Below the pieces are notes generated by a model. It was not told the DNA's origin. It made no database searches and was given only the letters and a program-made list of their open reading frames with translations. DNA of 64,000 nt, taken from Azorinus chamasolen (lineage: Eukaryota > Mollusca > Bivalvia > Cardiida > Solecurtidae). Each line of letters begins with the position of its first letter. Position 1 is the first letter of the stretch. The DNA lies in NCBI GenBank assembly GCA_963576725.1, contig OY755243.1, positions 79,176,417 to 79,240,416 on the forward strand. Reading direction: 5' to 3'. This document shows positions 62,500-64,000 of the stretch, in pieces. The position numbers and the translations under genes are program-made.

Positions 62500-62600
62500 A
62501 AAAGCTAGTGTGTTCATGTGTCATTATAAAAAAATATTCTAATTGATTTTCATGATGTCATAATTTCTTGCATAACTACTCATGAAGTAAAGGTTAATTA
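62500..62600 (+). mobile_element. C right-half fragment
   Basis: GTGTTCATGTGTCATTATAA and CATGAAGTAAAGGTTAA. Confidence 0.55.
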
Positions 62601-62649
62601 GGTGCCTGAACTTTTTAATCCCAATGTTTTGACTGTTTATTTTTGTTCA

Positions 62650-62864
62650 TTAACCCTTTCGCTGCCAATGCCGGATCTGTGATTACATATGCAAACAGTT
62701 TGGATCCAGATGAGACGCCGAGTAATTCGGCGTCTCATCAGGATCCAAACTGTTTGTTACTGTTACTATGTTTTTGAAACAAAAATGAAGAAAATCAAAA
62801 GAATGAAATTTTGTAGCAGACGACAAAGTTAGCAGACGACAGAGTTTGGCAGCGAAAGGGTTAA
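62650..62864 (+). mobile_element. F element, complete
   Basis: TTAACCCTTTCGCTGCCAA and TTGGCAGCGAAAGGGTTAA. Palindrome GCAAACAGTTTGGATCC... around GCCGAGTAATTCGGC. The reference copy for family F in the window. Confidence 0.86.
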
Positions 62865-63029
62865 TAAGCTAAATTTAGATGTAAGCTGTTGAATACGTAT
62901 TTTAAAACAGAAAAGGTACATTTTGCTGAAGGCCGAATGTCATGTGTGCGTGTCCTGTATAAGAAAGGACAACTGACCCAGGATATTTATAAAGTCAATA
63001 CAGTTGTTATCCTTTAAAGTCTGTGCACC

Positions 63030-63230
63030 AAATGGCAATTTTTACAACCAGTTTGGATCTAGATCGACGAAACAAGTGGCTTGGTTCAGGATCCGAACAA
63101 ATTGACAATCTAATACTGTTTTTTGTTTAATTGTTGAAATTGGAAAGGTGACCTTGACTTTTTTGCAGACGACAATTATTTAGATTATGGATTTCATAAG
63201 TTTAGCCTTCAGTGAAAGTCGTTTAAATAG
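63030..63230. mobile_element. F-like fragment
   Basis: CCAGTTTGGATCTAGATCGA and TTCAGGATCCGAACAAATT with flanks similar to F. Confidence 0.45.
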
Positions 63231-63233
63231 CCA

Positions 63234-63247
63234 CTGTGACGTCACAG
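63234..63247. promoter_or_regulatory. CRE-like palindrome
   Basis: CTGTGACGTCACAG contains the full CREB/ATF site TGACGTCA. It lies about 650 bp before the possible gene start at 63886. Function is unproven. Confidence 0.25.
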
Positions 63248-63599
63248 GCTAAGCCAGCTGTACGTATATACATATTACTTCATATAACAATACACCCCAC
63301 GCCTTTCGGGCAAAAAGGAAATCCTCTTAACTTGCGTCCAAAATGTCGTTTGCTTTGAAACAAAGTCACTGGAATACAGAGTCGTCTGAATCAAAATTAT
63401 TGCATGAATGAAACAAGTTTAGATATAAATTATAAACATGCTAATCATTTCACGTATTATAATATAAGCAGTTTAAACTGTCAAATACTGAAATTTTAAC
63501 AGAATAAAGGTAGGCAACCTTTATCACGCTTGGAAAATTCTGTCTTCTCAAAAAATCACTGTTCCTTCTTTAATATACATCTCTTCAAAACAGCATCTG

Positions 63600-63680
63600 A
63601 GTGGCATCAATTTGGATCCTAATGGAATGCTTTGGTAACGCGCGTCACATTTTGGATTCAAGCCGTTTGCAAATATTCTT
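63600..63680. mobile_element. F-like fragment
   Basis: CAATTTGGATCCTAATGGAA and CATTTTGGATTCAAGCCGTT. Confidence 0.4.
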
Positions 63681-63817
63681 ACCGATTCGCTTTTAAACAT
63701 GTCAAAGATTAATACATATCCGTATATCGATGACGAATATTTAATTAATCCGGCAGTCAAAACATGTTTGTCTGCAATTGTTATCTTTGCCGTCCACTTT
63801 CTGTCCGTCTCTTTCCG

Positions 63818-63832
63818 TCTATATATATAGCT
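63818..63832 (+). promoter_or_regulatory. Candidate TATA box
   Basis: TCTATATATATAGC is about 55-65 bp upstream of the ATG at 63886. It may simply be a TA microsatellite. Confidence 0.35.
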
Positions 63833-63885
63833 GGTTTGTTCTAACCGGGCAGAATAGAACAAACCAACAACTGAGAAGCGTTACA

Positions 63886-63896
63886 ATGGTGGCAAA
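63886..63896 (+). CDS. Possible first coding exon of a gene leaving the window
   Basis: ATGGTGGCAAA followed by the consensus donor GTGAGT. A TATATATA box lies about 60 bp upstream, the spacing expected for a short 5' UTR. Product unknown. Confidence 0.4.
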
Positions 63897-64000
63897 GTGA
63901 GTACCAATTCTCTTGTTAACGATTTACCTTATGAGCAGTTAGTAGAAAATATTGGAATCATGAATGTTAATTAGTTGAATTGTAATAATGACATTATGAC

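Overview
This window looks like AT-rich nuclear DNA of a bivalve mollusc. The signs are spliced genes with GT-AG introns, typical metazoan protein families, and very many short palindromic transposons. The Helentron-like arrays that begin TAGCTCACCAGAGCACAAAG also look like those of molluscs. The species is not fixed by the sequence; a dreissenid-like mussel is only a guess.

Genes. (1) A complete + strand MUTYH gene (adenine DNA glycosylase) runs from 16926 to 40681 in 15 coding exons. All exon phases agree, giving 1431 nt and 476 residues. (2) A complete - strand gene for a small secreted protein with one Reeler domain runs from 57967 down to 49607 in four coding exons (232 residues). One of its introns appears to be GC-AG. 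(3) Weaker evidence supports the last exon of an upstream + strand gene (about 9488-9559), the first exon of a + strand gene that leaves the window (63886-63896), and an unassigned - strand terminal exon (47359-47513).

Repeats fill most of the rest, including nearly every MUTYH intron. Names used below: A, B, C, F, G, H, J and K are families of about 200-260 bp MITEs bounded by TTAA and terminal inverted repeats (TIRs) such as CCCTTTCCC, CCCATTCCC or CCCTTTACTCC; TTAA is the piggyBac-type target. In reference orientation A starts CCCTTTCCCTGTTC, B starts CCCATTCCCTCATAGG and C starts CCCTTTACTCCATAAA. Nearly all carry a near-perfect palindrome, most often with a CTCCTATAGGAG centre; several families share one core (GCAAACAG...CTGTTTGC). 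D1 and D2 are TA-target, Tigger/pogo-like MITEs with ends CAGTAAAACC, also with a central palindrome. P marks pogo-like elements with ends CAGTAGAACTTCGATATC. E is a CAGAGGTCCAGATA-ended hairpin family with a 6-bp target duplication. HN1-HN3 are Helentron-type non-autonomous elements with subterminal inverted repeats and a 3' end in CTCTTGTT or close to it. Relics of two hAT elements, a 4.9 kb composite element, foldback elements, a possible hammerhead ribozyme and several satellites complete the picture.

Layout. 1-9.5 kb: MITEs, many nested. 9.5-16.9 kb: tail of an unknown gene, then MITEs. 16.9-40.7 kb: MUTYH with repeat-filled introns. 41.4-46.4 kb: large composite transposon. 47-58 kb: Reeler gene and its introns. 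58-64 kb: MITEs, minisatellites and a possible new gene start. The two complete genes are unrelated in function (base excision repair; extracellular, perhaps immune) and are transcribed towards each other.
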